NCBI GenBank assembly: GCA_002428885.1
Contig: DIYE01000267.1
Location: forward strand, 1 to 33,710
Reading direction: 5' to 3'
Source of the DNA: Alphaproteobacteria bacterium UBA6062
GTDB lineage: Bacteria; Pseudomonadota; Alphaproteobacteria; Sneathiellales; Sneathiellaceae
Length of the DNA: 33,710 nt
The notes beneath the pieces were generated by a model. That model was given only the letters and a program-made list of their open reading frames with translations. It was not told where the DNA came from and did no database searches. How positions within the stretch are numbered: the stretch's first letter is position 1; each line of letters begins with the position of its first letter. The position numbers and the translations under genes are program-made. Shown here in pieces: positions 1 through 8,200 of the stretch.

Positions 1-190
1 CCAACAGTATCTGTTTTTAACGCCCGGGCCTATCATTTTCGGCACGTTGCCTGCGTCAGGGTCAGCCTCCATATTAATAAAAGAGAAAAAAGGAGAATTG
101 GAGGCATTTGTTCCAGATCAATTCGCCCCGCCAAACAATATCGTATGTATGGATCAACAGTGAAACAGACACGAAGCGAGGTACATGACC

Positions 191-1015
191 ATGTCTATTA
201 AAACCATTCTGCTTCATTTGACAAACGATGAAAAACTGGATTCCCGGATGGCAGTGGCGCTCAGCCTGGCTGTTGAGAATGACGCACATGTCATCGGATT
301 ATACACGATAACACCGGTTACCCCGCCGACATCTTTTATGGGGTATATTCCGCCGGAATTCGTAGAACGCACGCGCGGTATTGAAACCGAGAACGCCAAG
401 AAGGCGGCGGCACGGCTCAAAGCAAAGGCCGATGCCGATAATGTTGCCGTCTCTACCCTTGAGGAAGAAGGGTACGCGCCTGATATTTTAACCAAGCATG
501 CCATGACATCTGATCTGGTGATCATTGGTCAGGTTGATCCGGATGACGATTCAATGGCTCAGTATCAGTCTCTGGCTGATGAGTTGGTTGTCGGATGCTC
601 CTGCCCGGTTCTGGCAGTTCCATATGCTGGCAATTTCCAGTCTTTCGGTTCACATATTCTGATCGGGTGGAACAATACCCGCGAGGCCGCCAAAGCCCTC
701 CATGGAGCTGTTCCGTTCCTGGAAAAGGCCACCAAAGTTACGTTGCTGAATGTCAACCCGACGACAGATCAAAGCGAAGGGAATGAAGCAGCCAAACGGT
801 TTCTGGAACGCCACGGGGCAACGGTCGACATTAAAGTTGGTCATTGGCCGGATGTTGGTGTCGGTAATGCTCTTCTGGATGCGCTTGTCGATTACAACGC
901 TGACATGCTTGTCATGGGAGCCTATGGTCACAGCAGACTGAGAGAAATGATTTTGGGCGGCGCCACTCAGGAGATCCTGGGCCATATGACCGCACCTGTT
1001 CTATTTGCACACTAG
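191..1015 (+). CDS. Universal stress protein, two tandem UspA domains
   Basis: Predicted cytoplasmic stress protein of 274 residues made of two tandem UspA folds (about residues 1-145 and 152-274). The second domain carries the ATP-binding type glycine motif from GAYGHS to GGATQ (about 243-260) and ends in the usual APVLFAH. The first domain lacks that motif and instead has an acidic DPDDDS stretch. This is the standard arrangement of tandem alphaproteobacterial Usp proteins. Two in-frame ATGs lie at 185 and 191. I chose 191 because the purine-rich GCGAGG at 176-181 is nine bases from it and only three from 185. Positions 1-190 upstream show no convincing gene. The gene stands alone and converges with the pseudouridine synthase. 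The precise role cannot be read from sequence. Confidence 0.93.
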   Translation: MSIKTILLHLTNDEKLDSRMAVALSLAVENDAHVIGLYTITPVTPPTSFMGYIPPEFVERTRGIETENAKKAAARLKAKADADNVAVSTLEEEGYAPDILTKHAMTSDLVIIGQVDPDDDSMAQYQSLADELVVGCSCPVLAVPYAGNFQSFGSHILIGWNNTREAAKALHGAVPFLEKATKVTLLNVNPTTDQSEGNEAAKRFLERHGATVDIKVGHWPDVGVGNALLDALVDYNADMLVMGAYGHSRLREMILGGATQEILGHMTAPVLFAH

Positions 1016-1030
1016 GTATATTTCTATACG

Positions 1031-1046
1031 GAGGTTTTTCAACCTC
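1031..1046. terminator. Short hairpin between convergent genes
   Basis: GAGGTT and AACCTC form a perfect 6-bp stem around a TTTC loop in the gap between the stress protein and the converging pseudouridine synthase gene. There is no clear T-run, so this is a weak candidate for a shared terminator. Confidence 0.35.
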
Positions 1047-1085
1047 TGTTCGAAAGGAGGCGTCCTGCTCTCTCCACTCCATCCA

Positions 1086-1667
1086 TCACTTATGCAGGAT
1101 GTCTCCTTTCACCACTCTTTTCCATTGCCCTGGTTTCAAATTCTCTAGCTTTAACCGCCCAATGGAAGTCCGGATCAGACGCAGCGTGGGATAACCTACC
1201 GCTGCTGTCATCCGGCGAACCTGCCGGTTCTTTCCCTCCGTCAATGTTAATTCGAGCCAGCTCGTCGGAATATTCTGCCGAAAACGAACAGGGGGATCCC
1301 TCTCCTCGATAACGGGTTGAGGATCCAGCAGCACAGCCTGACATTTCTTTGTTTTATATCCCCGAATAACAGGGCCGTTCGCGAGCGCCTGCAAATCTTT
1401 CTCCGAAGGAATTCCTTCAACCTGCACCAGATAGGTTCTTGGATGAGAGAATTTCGGATTTATCAATCTGTTGATAAAGGCGCCATCGTCACTCAGGAGA
1501 AGAAGACCTTCACTATCGCGATCCAAGCGACCGGCGGCATAGACACCTTTCGGCAAATCAAATCCGTCCAGCGCCGGATGACCACCTTCGCTTGTAAACT
1601 GACTGAGAACACCGAAAGGTTTGTGAAAGGAAATATAGCTATACTCGGTTTTGGTTTTTGCAGCCAC
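1086..1667 (-). CDS. rluE: rRNA pseudouridine synthase, RluE-type (RsuA/RluB/E/F family)
   Basis: Predicted to isomerise a uridine in 23S rRNA to pseudouridine. The 193-residue protein lacks an N-terminal S4 domain, as expected for RluE. It has the family start YISFHKPFGVLSQF and the catalytic motif GRLDRDSEGLLLL with the presumed catalytic Asp at residue 49. It also has the late motif EGKNRQVRRMTAAVGYPTLRL. The start is a GTG at 1667: an in-frame stop lies seven codons upstream, and there is no ATG between that stop and the conserved start. ATAGGG lies just upstream as a weak ribosome-binding site. RluE and the RluB/F members are similar, so the exact target uridine is inferred from length and domain content. 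Confidence 0.9.
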   Translation of the reverse strand: MAAKTKTEYSYISFHKPFGVLSQFTSEGGHPALDGFDLPKGVYAAGRLDRDSEGLLLLSDDGAFINRLINPKFSHPRTYLVQVEGIPSEKDLQALANGPVIRGYKTKKCQAVLLDPQPVIEERDPPVRFRQNIPTSWLELTLTEGKNRQVRRMTAAVGYPTLRLIRTSIGRLKLENLKPGQWKRVVKGDILHK

Positions 1668-1917
1668 AAATTTGAACCCTATGACTTAATAGACACATTG
1701 TCTCACTTTATTCCGGCACTGGTTGGAAAAAGAAACAATTTTGTTAACATTGTGACGATAGTCTAATAGGTATTGGCTGCAATTTATACCGTCGTTCCAT
1801 ATATCTCCGTATCATGAGACCGGAGTGTATCAAGCGACTGTCTATGCTAGACTGACCCGGCGTAAAACGCTGTGTTTTAAAAAGAACAATGCCGAAGGCG
1901 TGGAGTATTTGAACCAG

Positions 1918-2943
1918 ATGAACGAGGTTTTAAAAGCCAAAATCCTGTTTATCGGAAACAAGGAAGGAGATGCCCAGCAATTGGGTTGGCTCCTGTCCAA
2001 TGTGGTCAAGCCTGAACTGGAACTGATGCATGTTCCGGATGCTGCGGCTTTTATCAATCAGCAAAGTGCTGCAGGAGCGGATGTGATCCTTCTGGATGCC
2101 GACAGCACCGGTGATGATGATTTTGAAACACTCCGAAATCTACGCATTGCCATTCCGTCTGTTCCTGTTGTCTTGCTGACAGATCACGAGGAAACGACCG
2201 GTCAATACGCAATACGCAATGGCGCGCAGGATTACCTTTTACGCAGTCAGCTGACAAGCAACACTATGGCTCGCAGCCTGGTAAGTGCCATCGAGCGCCA
2301 CCAAGGGCAATCGCAGTCCATCGGCAGCGCCCCCCTTCTGGAATCAGCAACGGCCGTCCTCAATAAGTTGCCGCTTGGCGTGATCCTGATGACCGAAAGC
2401 TCTCAGGTTCTGTTCTTTAATGACAAAGCCAGGCGGTTCCTGGAGAAAAAAGACGGGCTGATTATCGATAATGAGCGCAAATGCCGGGCAACATTGCCCA
2501 GCGAGAATAAAAAGCTGAGCGAAGTTCTGGCGACCACCTTATCACCTGAAACCGGCAAGCCCGGCGAGAGTGAGTTTGCCTTGTCTATTACACGGGAGCA
2601 AAGTGACGCTCCGCTCACGGTTATGCTCGCACCCATTGGCACCGGTATTGCCGGTAAGGGTGCAGTTCTGTTTGTTTCTGATCCAATAGAGCCTGTGGAA
2701 CTCTCCATAGAGACGATCTGCCGCCTCTACACGCTAACCCCGGCCGAAGGAAGGCTCGCGCTCGGGCTAACCAATGGTCATAAGCTTGATGATCTGGCGG
2801 AAGAATGGGGTGTGAGCATGCATACCGTTCGATCTCAGCTTCGTCAGATTTTCCGTAAAACAGATACCAGTCGCCAAAGTGAACTTGTCAAACTGATCCT
2901 GACCGGCCCGGCAGCTTTGCAAGCAGCCCCTCCTATACTCTAA
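1918..2943 (+). CDS. Response-regulator-like LuxR-family transcription factor (receiver, PAS-like, HTH)
   Basis: A 341-residue predicted DNA-binding regulator in three parts. The N-terminal CheY-like domain (about 5-125) has the phospho-acceptor candidate D60 in VILLDAD and T88 in VVLLTD. The usual lysine after YL is Arg in GAQDYLLRS. The middle region (about 140-255) looks PAS-like, with GVILMTESSQVLFFNDKARR. The LuxR-type HTH (about 270-328) runs from LTPAEGRLALGL to SRQSELVKLIL. The frame stays open upstream to a GTG at 1825. I prefer ATG 1918 because it begins just before the receiver fold and has GGAG at 1902-1905, although the spacing is long. No partner kinase lies next to it. It converges on the HD-GYP gene and could regulate the secretion island, which is inference from position only. 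Confidence 0.8.
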   Translation: MNEVLKAKILFIGNKEGDAQQLGWLLSNVVKPELELMHVPDAAAFINQQSAAGADVILLDADSTGDDDFETLRNLRIAIPSVPVVLLTDHEETTGQYAIRNGAQDYLLRSQLTSNTMARSLVSAIERHQGQSQSIGSAPLLESATAVLNKLPLGVILMTESSQVLFFNDKARRFLEKKDGLIIDNERKCRATLPSENKKLSEVLATTLSPETGKPGESEFALSITREQSDAPLTVMLAPIGTGIAGKGAVLFVSDPIEPVELSIETICRLYTLTPAEGRLALGLTNGHKLDDLAEEWGVSMHTVRSQLRQIFRKTDTSRQSELVKLILTGPAALQAAPPIL

Positions 2944-2985
2944 AGCTTATAGGAACCGGCTCTACGCAGCCTTTAAGCAACCTCG

Positions 2986-5121
2986 TCAGTCTTCCTCCGG
3001 CCTGACATCGGAAGCCTCCTCCGGCATGTCGGAGAAATGCTGCCATTTCTCACGTCCGCCTCGGTTTTCCAGAAAATTGATCAGCGCGCTAATCGGTTTA
3101 CGGTCATACCGCTTATCCGCATCTTCAAGAAGCAAACTAACCGCCTTGTTAAAATCAATGGCACCACGATAGGCTCGCGGGCTTACCATACCAACAAATG
3201 CATTGGCAACCGCAACAATACGCGCAGCCTCATTGATCGCACTTTCCTTGAGACCGCGCGGTTGTCCGCTTCCATCCCAATGCTCCTGAAGCTGCCTCAG
3301 GGTTTCAGCGACCGGCAAGTCGAATTTAACACCTTCCAGCAGATCCGCACTGGCAATCAGGCTATCCCGTACAACCGCCCTCTCCTCTTCCGTTAAATTA
3401 CCGGCCTTTGTCAGGATTTTGGCAGGCACAAGCATTTTACCAAGATTCATAAGATTGCCGGCGATATCCACAGTCCGCACTATCTTTTCAGAGGATTCCA
3501 GTTCATGAGCAATAGCAACAGCCACTTCAGCGACCCTGACAGACTGATGTGCGGAATAGGGATCTCTCTGATCCAGAAAGGCGACCAACGTGGAAACAAG
3601 ACTGCGCAGAACATTCTCACGCCGCTCCCGCTCATTCACGACCTCTGTGATATCCTGGAAAACCGCCAGAACCTCCTGATTTCCATCTTCCGACATATTC
3701 AGGGGGATAATATCTGATTTAACAACACGCTGGCCTTTTTCCGGGTCGGGAATGCGCATCAGGTCCGATTGCACCGAATTATCCTGCCGGGCAAAATGGA
3801 ACATGCTTTGAAGATCTTTTGCGACATCCTTATCCAGAACAGTCGATATTTTGCGTCCCAGAATATCGTCCTGCACCAGGTCAGCGTCATCTGCGGCATG
3901 CTTATTGGCAAATGCGTATCTGTTTTCCTGGTCGAAGACAGCAATCGCAGTCGGCTGTCTGTCCGTCACAACTTTTAAAAATTCAGTACGGTCCTGTAAA
4001 TGTTCAGCTGTCTTCTTATACCTGGCTGCCAGTTCAGCAGCACGCAGTGATGTACCATGCCGCCAGACAGCAATAACAGTTCCTGTTACACCGACAATGA
4101 GAAGTAGAAAGACGCCCAGCATGACATTCAGGCGCTCTTTGGTCTCCGCCAGCGCCTCCAAGGTGGTCACGCTTCGGACCAGAAACCAGGGAGCACCGGA
4201 CAAGGCCCGACCTGTCACCAGAACCTCATCTCCCAGATAATTATTCCGCCGGGAAAAAAGTCCGGGCTTTGTTATTACAAAGGTTGAAGCCAATTGATCA
4301 TCTGCGCTGAGCTTCCTTTTCAGAGCCTGCGTCCCGTCCGATAACGGAGAAAGATACTCCGTCAAAGAACCTTTCTGACGAACCAGCATTGTCTCTGCGG
4401 TCTGAAGCGTATCACCCGGCTGAACCAACAGCGGGAACAAGGATTTTCGGACTGTCCGAAGACCAACAATAAAGCCGATAATCTTATCGCTCTCCCCTTC
4501 CGACTGCACCGCGAAGACAGGATGGACGAATCCCATTGTCGGTTCACCATCCAGGCCTTCATACAAGTCAATAACAGCAGGTACACCGGCATCCGCCTCC
4601 GCCATGGCAGCACGAATGGACGGGTTCATCGGAGGCATATTCCCACTGGATACCAATAGCTGTCCAGTCCGATCCGTTAAACCAATTCCGGCCCGCCCTG
4701 GTCTTTTGACATTGGCTCGTATCTGCGGCTCTTCGGGTTCCCAAAAGCCGCTGATCACCGCCTGGTTATTAAGAAGATTGATCAGATATCCGGCTTCTGG
4801 AACTTCGGAAACCTTAAGTCCCTTCTTTTCCGTCTCCAGAACGAGCTGGGTAAGATAGACCTGCAAGGAAGCATTTTCCGCAAGAGAGGCAACAGCGGAT
4901 TTCTGTTCCGCGAGCCAGTTTTCAATCGCTGCCGTTCGGCTGTCCGCCACGATACCCAGGCGAATTTCCCAGTTCTGAATATCACGGGCTCTTTGTTTTT
5001 CAACAAAGGTTACCGTTCCCCAGATGCCTGCGACAACAATGAGGAGGAGAACAATCCCCCCGCCCCATAATATCCGATAGGCACGACCTTTTTCCTGCTG
5101 TTCTTCCTGGAGATCCGACAT
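2986..5121 (-). CDS. Membrane sensor with periplasmic (Cache-like) domain, PAS and degenerate HD-GYP domain (copy 1)
   Basis: A 711-residue inner-membrane protein. TM1 is about 19-40, a large periplasmic region about 41-332, TM2 about 333-353, a PAS domain about 380-495, and an HD-GYP fold about 503-690. HD-GYP enzymes hydrolyse c-di-GMP using His/Asp metal ligands. Here the expected HD pair reads MN (558-559, MNLGK). The HHE motif reads LQE before HWDGSGQP, so GYP is GQP. The Asp pair near VADxxDA reads VANAFVG. It is therefore very unlikely to be catalytic and more likely a receptor or scaffold. Start: ATG at 5121, preferred over a TTG at 5136, with GGGA upstream. It is divergent from the LapG-like gene at 5317 and paralogous to the protein at 12537 (shared SPRxYRxAI motif). 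Confidence 0.85.
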   Translation of the reverse strand: MSDLQEEQQEKGRAYRILWGGGIVLLLIVVAGIWGTVTFVEKQRARDIQNWEIRLGIVADSRTAAIENWLAEQKSAVASLAENASLQVYLTQLVLETEKKGLKVSEVPEAGYLINLLNNQAVISGFWEPEEPQIRANVKRPGRAGIGLTDRTGQLLVSSGNMPPMNPSIRAAMAEADAGVPAVIDLYEGLDGEPTMGFVHPVFAVQSEGESDKIIGFIVGLRTVRKSLFPLLVQPGDTLQTAETMLVRQKGSLTEYLSPLSDGTQALKRKLSADDQLASTFVITKPGLFSRRNNYLGDEVLVTGRALSGAPWFLVRSVTTLEALAETKERLNVMLGVFLLLIVGVTGTVIAVWRHGTSLRAAELAARYKKTAEHLQDRTEFLKVVTDRQPTAIAVFDQENRYAFANKHAADDADLVQDDILGRKISTVLDKDVAKDLQSMFHFARQDNSVQSDLMRIPDPEKGQRVVKSDIIPLNMSEDGNQEVLAVFQDITEVVNERERRENVLRSLVSTLVAFLDQRDPYSAHQSVRVAEVAVAIAHELESSEKIVRTVDIAGNLMNLGKMLVPAKILTKAGNLTEEERAVVRDSLIASADLLEGVKFDLPVAETLRQLQEHWDGSGQPRGLKESAINEAARIVAVANAFVGMVSPRAYRGAIDFNKAVSLLLEDADKRYDRKPISALINFLENRGGREKWQHFSDMPEEASDVRPEED

Positions 5122-5162
5122 GCAATATTCCCGCAATTTTTCCCAAAATATGCCCGTAATGC

Positions 5163-5179
5163 GTTTACGAATAGTAAAC
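5163..5179. promoter_or_regulatory. Inverted repeat in divergent intergenic region
   Basis: GTTTAC, five bases, GTAAAC is a perfect 6-5-6 inverted repeat in the 195-bp gap between the divergent HD-GYP sensor and LapG-like genes. It is 42 bp upstream of the sensor start. It could be an operator; no known family is assigned. Confidence 0.3.
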
Positions 5180-5316
5180 CATGTTCTGTAAATACACCGA
5201 TAACGAAAAGTTCATGCAATTCGGGAATTTACGTTAATAGTTTTTAACCAATTAACCCGATACTGGAAACAGGCCGACGGCGAACGTGCTTCATCGGATG
5301 ATACGGTTTTGGAATT

Positions 5317-5958
5317 ATGAAACATCGTAAACTTGCCGCCATATTGTTAAAAACCTCCATTATTGCAGGAGGGATGATGCTGAATGCTCCTATGCCGTCG
5401 GCTCAGGCAATCGGTATCTTCGGTTTCAAGGAATATGCTCACAAAGACCTCAAACCTTTTCCCAAATGGAGAAAGGTTCTGGATACCTACAAAGATGAGC
5501 CGGGAGATTGTAAAAGCGGTCGGTTGAACGCCTGCGCCTATAAAAAATGGCAGGATCTGATTAAGGAACTTAAGGGAAAACCAAAGAAGTTCCAGCTTGA
5601 GCGGGTCAACACTTATATCAACCTCTACCGGTATATTCTGGACCCCATTAACTGGGGTGTTAAGGATTACTGGGAGATTCCAAAAGAGTTCTTTGCCCGG
5701 TTTGGAGACTGTGAAGACTACGCTATCGTCAAGTACTTTACCCTCCGCTCCCTTGGCTGGGACGCGAAGGATATGAAAATCATTGTCTTACAGGATCTTA
5801 ATCTGCAGATTGCCCACGCGGTTCTGGCTGTTCAAATTGATGACCAAGAAATGGTTCTGGACAATCAGATAGGCCTGGTCATTGAATCAAAGCGTATTCG
5901 CCACTACCGCCCCATCTATTCTGTCAATGAGCAGGGCTGGTGGCGTTATAAGCCCTGA
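5317..5958 (+). CDS. LapG-like periplasmic cysteine protease (bacterial transglutaminase-like, BTLCP/DUF920), triad intact
   Basis: A 213-residue exported protein with a basic hydrophobic signal peptide (about 1-31, ending SAQA). It shows the BTLCP core: C132 in FGDCEDYAI, H167 in QIAHAVLAV and D182 in MVLDNQ, the Cys-His-Asp triad. The family includes LapG, which cuts large RTX-type adhesins from the cell surface when c-di-GMP falls and is held by the membrane receptor LapD when c-di-GMP is high. No lapD is visible here. The divergent neighbour is a degenerate HD-GYP membrane protein, and the T1SS genes lie just downstream. The gene ends before a strong bidirectional terminator. Catalytic competence is inferred from the triad; the substrate adhesin is not in the window. 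Confidence 0.9.
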   Translation: MKHRKLAAILLKTSIIAGGMMLNAPMPSAQAIGIFGFKEYAHKDLKPFPKWRKVLDTYKDEPGDCKSGRLNACAYKKWQDLIKELKGKPKKFQLERVNTYINLYRYILDPINWGVKDYWEIPKEFFARFGDCEDYAIVKYFTLRSLGWDAKDMKIIVLQDLNLQIAHAVLAVQIDDQEMVLDNQIGLVIESKRIRHYRPIYSVNEQGWWRYKP

Positions 5959-5985
5959 CGTCGCAAGAACAACATTCCCATAAAA

Positions 5986-6014
5986 AAACCGCGCTTCATT
6001 CCGAAGCGCGGTTT
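5986..6014. terminator. Strong bidirectional intrinsic terminator
   Basis: AAACCGCGCTTC and GAAGCGCGGTTT form a perfect 12-bp stem around a 5-base loop. A run of A lies on the left flank and T-rich sequence on the right, so it can work for both convergent genes, the LapG-like gene (+) and the TolC-like gene (-). Confidence 0.92.
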
Positions 6015-6040
6015 AAATTTCGGTGCCAAAACTGATGGTA

Positions 6041-7384
6041 TCAGCTGTTTCCGTTTGGTAGCGCTTCACCCGGAAGCGTTACACCAAGTGTGCTGTTCAG
6101 GCGGCCCATGGAGGCAAGCAACCGGTACTTCGCGAACATAACCGCATATTCGACAGTTGCCAGCGACGTCCGGGAGTTAAACAACTCGTTGTCGGCGTCC
6201 AGCATATCGAGAAGGTCCCGCTGACCGATCTGGAATTCCTGACGGTATGTTGCTGCAACCTGTCCGTTCGCAACCACCTGATCACTCAAAGCGGCTGCCC
6301 TTGCCTGAGAGCGGGCAAGTCCGCTCCAACCCTGGCGGATTTCTTCTTCTACCAGACGTTCAAACCGCATCTTACGCTGCAGGCTTTCTGCATTGCGTTC
6401 AACAGCTTCCCGCTGACGTCCAAGGTCAATACCACCGCGATACAGATTATAACGCAGGCGAAGCATTGCTGTGAAATCGTGGTTATGTCCTTTAACACCA
6501 TCAACATCATCATCCAGAGAACCATCCAGTTCCAGATTGACGGTCGGGTAGAAATTTGCTTCTGCGGCTTTGATTTCTGCTCCGGATGTTTTCACATCGG
6601 AACTGGCAAAGCGGATATCCGGATTACTTTCCATGCCAATGGCGATGATATCTTCCAGATTTTCCGGAAGAGAGCCGTCCTGGAAGGAAGGTCGTTCCAG
6701 ATTAACAGGTGCTTCGCCGACAAGACGACGATAAGCAATTTCCGACGTGTCCAACTGACGAAGTGTTTCGACAAGCGCGGCTTCCGCTGCAGCGACGCGG
6801 GATTCGGTCTGTTGAACATCACCGACACCGCTTTGACCGGCTTCAACGCGATCCTGAATTTCACGCAGGGTCCGTTTGTGGATTTCGAGATTCTCAGTCG
6901 CGAGATTAACAACTTCCAGATTTCTCAGTACATCCAGATAGGCCTGAACAACATCGAGGCCGATAGCTTCTGAACGTTCCCGCACCCGGTAGGCGGCACC
7001 GTCAATGCGGTTTTCCTGGCGCGCGACTTCCGCAGCCCGGGCACCACCGTCAAACAATGTCTGAGAAACTGAAAGGCTCGCTTCCGTTCGCGTCAGCCAT
7101 TCATTGTCAATGCTTGTTGTGTTTGTCCATTCCTGGCCGCCCCCCAGCGCCAGATCAACAGACGGCAGATATTGGCCTTCCGCCTGCTCCAGTTCCTGGT
7201 CGATCGCCCTGCGGTTTGCAGATGCTTCGGCAATTTCCGGGTAATTGGTCACTGTTTTCTGGACAGCCTCTGTCAGCGTGTCAGCTTGCGCCGGCGCTGA
7301 AAGCAACATGCTGCCGAACACGGCCGTCATAACACCCGTCAAAATAACCGTCCGGATGCTACCGGTGTTCACTTTGGATTTCAT
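6041..7384 (-). CDS. TolC-family outer-membrane efflux/secretion protein (T1SS, LapE-like)
   Basis: Predicted outer-membrane channel of the type I secretion system, 447 residues from the chosen start. A signal peptide ends near APAQA (about 33), followed by TLTEAVQKTVTNYPEI, the typical start of the TolC helical repeat. Two outer-membrane-efflux repeats follow, with SQTLFDGG in the first and RYNLYRGGIDLGRQRE in the second, as in type I secretion outer-membrane proteins. The frame stays open upstream to 7483, but ATG 7384 has GGGAGAGG just before it and begins directly at the signal peptide, so I chose it. It is transcribed away from the exporter genes across an 816-bp gap. Position suggests it completes the LapB-LapC exporter. 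Confidence 0.9.
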   Translation of the reverse strand: MKSKVNTGSIRTVILTGVMTAVFGSMLLSAPAQADTLTEAVQKTVTNYPEIAEASANRRAIDQELEQAEGQYLPSVDLALGGGQEWTNTTSIDNEWLTRTEASLSVSQTLFDGGARAAEVARQENRIDGAAYRVRERSEAIGLDVVQAYLDVLRNLEVVNLATENLEIHKRTLREIQDRVEAGQSGVGDVQQTESRVAAAEAALVETLRQLDTSEIAYRRLVGEAPVNLERPSFQDGSLPENLEDIIAIGMESNPDIRFASSDVKTSGAEIKAAEANFYPTVNLELDGSLDDDVDGVKGHNHDFTAMLRLRYNLYRGGIDLGRQREAVERNAESLQRKMRFERLVEEEIRQGWSGLARSQARAAALSDQVVANGQVAATYRQEFQIGQRDLLDMLDADNELFNSRTSLATVEYAVMFAKYRLLASMGRLNSTLGVTLPGEALPNGNS

Positions 7385-8200
7385 ACCCCTCTCCCAAAAT
7401 CTCATCATAGCCCACGCCATATTGGCAGATAGTTCCCGACAGCCCTGTAGGCTTGGGATTTCCAGGCTTATCCGCCTTTTCAAAAACCCGCATGACGCAG
7501 GTGCACTCTATTCAATTACGCACAATCTACTCAAAGCAGTAAACTGCAAACAACCCATATGTGGAATATTCTGGAATTTAACGCCTGAATCAGCCCCTAT
7601 GTGACCAATTTGCAACGAATATTCCTCACAATAATTCGCTTTATATCCACCTATCCAGTCACGTGAGAATGAATCATTCTCAACATATCTTCACCAGACA
7701 AGGCTAGCGTCAATTACCAAGTCAATCTTTGATAAATCATTAATATTTCTGATCTTCTCGAATCAACACTGTTCCTTATCGAGATTAAGGTAATCCTATT
7801 AAACGCAATTGTTATCCTTAGCCAGAGCAATATTGCATTATGGTTAATTTTTATTGAACTGGAGTCGGAAACCGGACACTCTTTCAATTTATATTTCCGG
7901 ATTTGCCCGGTTGAAGCAGCGGATAGGGAAAAGCGAAAAAAACAGGTGATAAAGGCAGGCCTATTAACCCGTTTTTCATTAAATCCGATTTCAATCAGCA
8001 AAATAGATAAAATTGTCGGTATCACTGATGATTTTCTGCACTGAGTAACTCACGGGGGAACTGACCTTAATTTATTCCAGGATTTTCGGGCGAAATGCCC
8101 TGTGTAATCCGGGGATTAAGAAAAGGCACCATAACTAGGGAACAATATCCGGCCAACCTAAAACCACCGGGTATTAATTTCTATTTGGAAATTGAACGGC
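7385..8200. other. Long AT-rich divergent intergenic region (816 bp)
   Basis: This is the only gap above 300 bp. It separates the TolC-like gene (-) from the ABC exporter gene (+) and must hold both promoters. It is clearly more AT-rich than its surroundings. I see a perfect 19-bp palindrome at 7664-7682 and a looser repeat, TCTCGA ... TCGAGA, near 7757-7790. A 103-codon minus-strand frame (7714-8025) has no recognisable features and I do not call it. No RNA gene is recognisable. Confidence 0.7.
7664..7682. promoter_or_regulatory. Perfect 19-bp palindrome, candidate operator
   Basis: TGAGAATGAATCATTCTCA has two 9-base arms around one central A. It lies in the divergent region between the TolC-like gene and the exporter operon. 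The half-site TGAGAAT resembles Fur-family half-sites, but the spacing is longer than a standard 7-1-7 Fur box, so the binding protein is unknown. Confidence 0.5.

Noticed and set aside
2941..2985. Possible terminator between the LuxR-type gene and the HD-GYP gene
   Set aside because: Only an imperfect 9-bp stem with a long loop (GCTTATAGG ... CCTTTAAGC) and no T-run.
7714..8025. 103-codon minus-strand frame in the long intergenic region
   Set aside because: AT-rich, no recognisable motifs, no good ribosome-binding site, and low-complexity composition typical of chance frames in AT-rich DNA.
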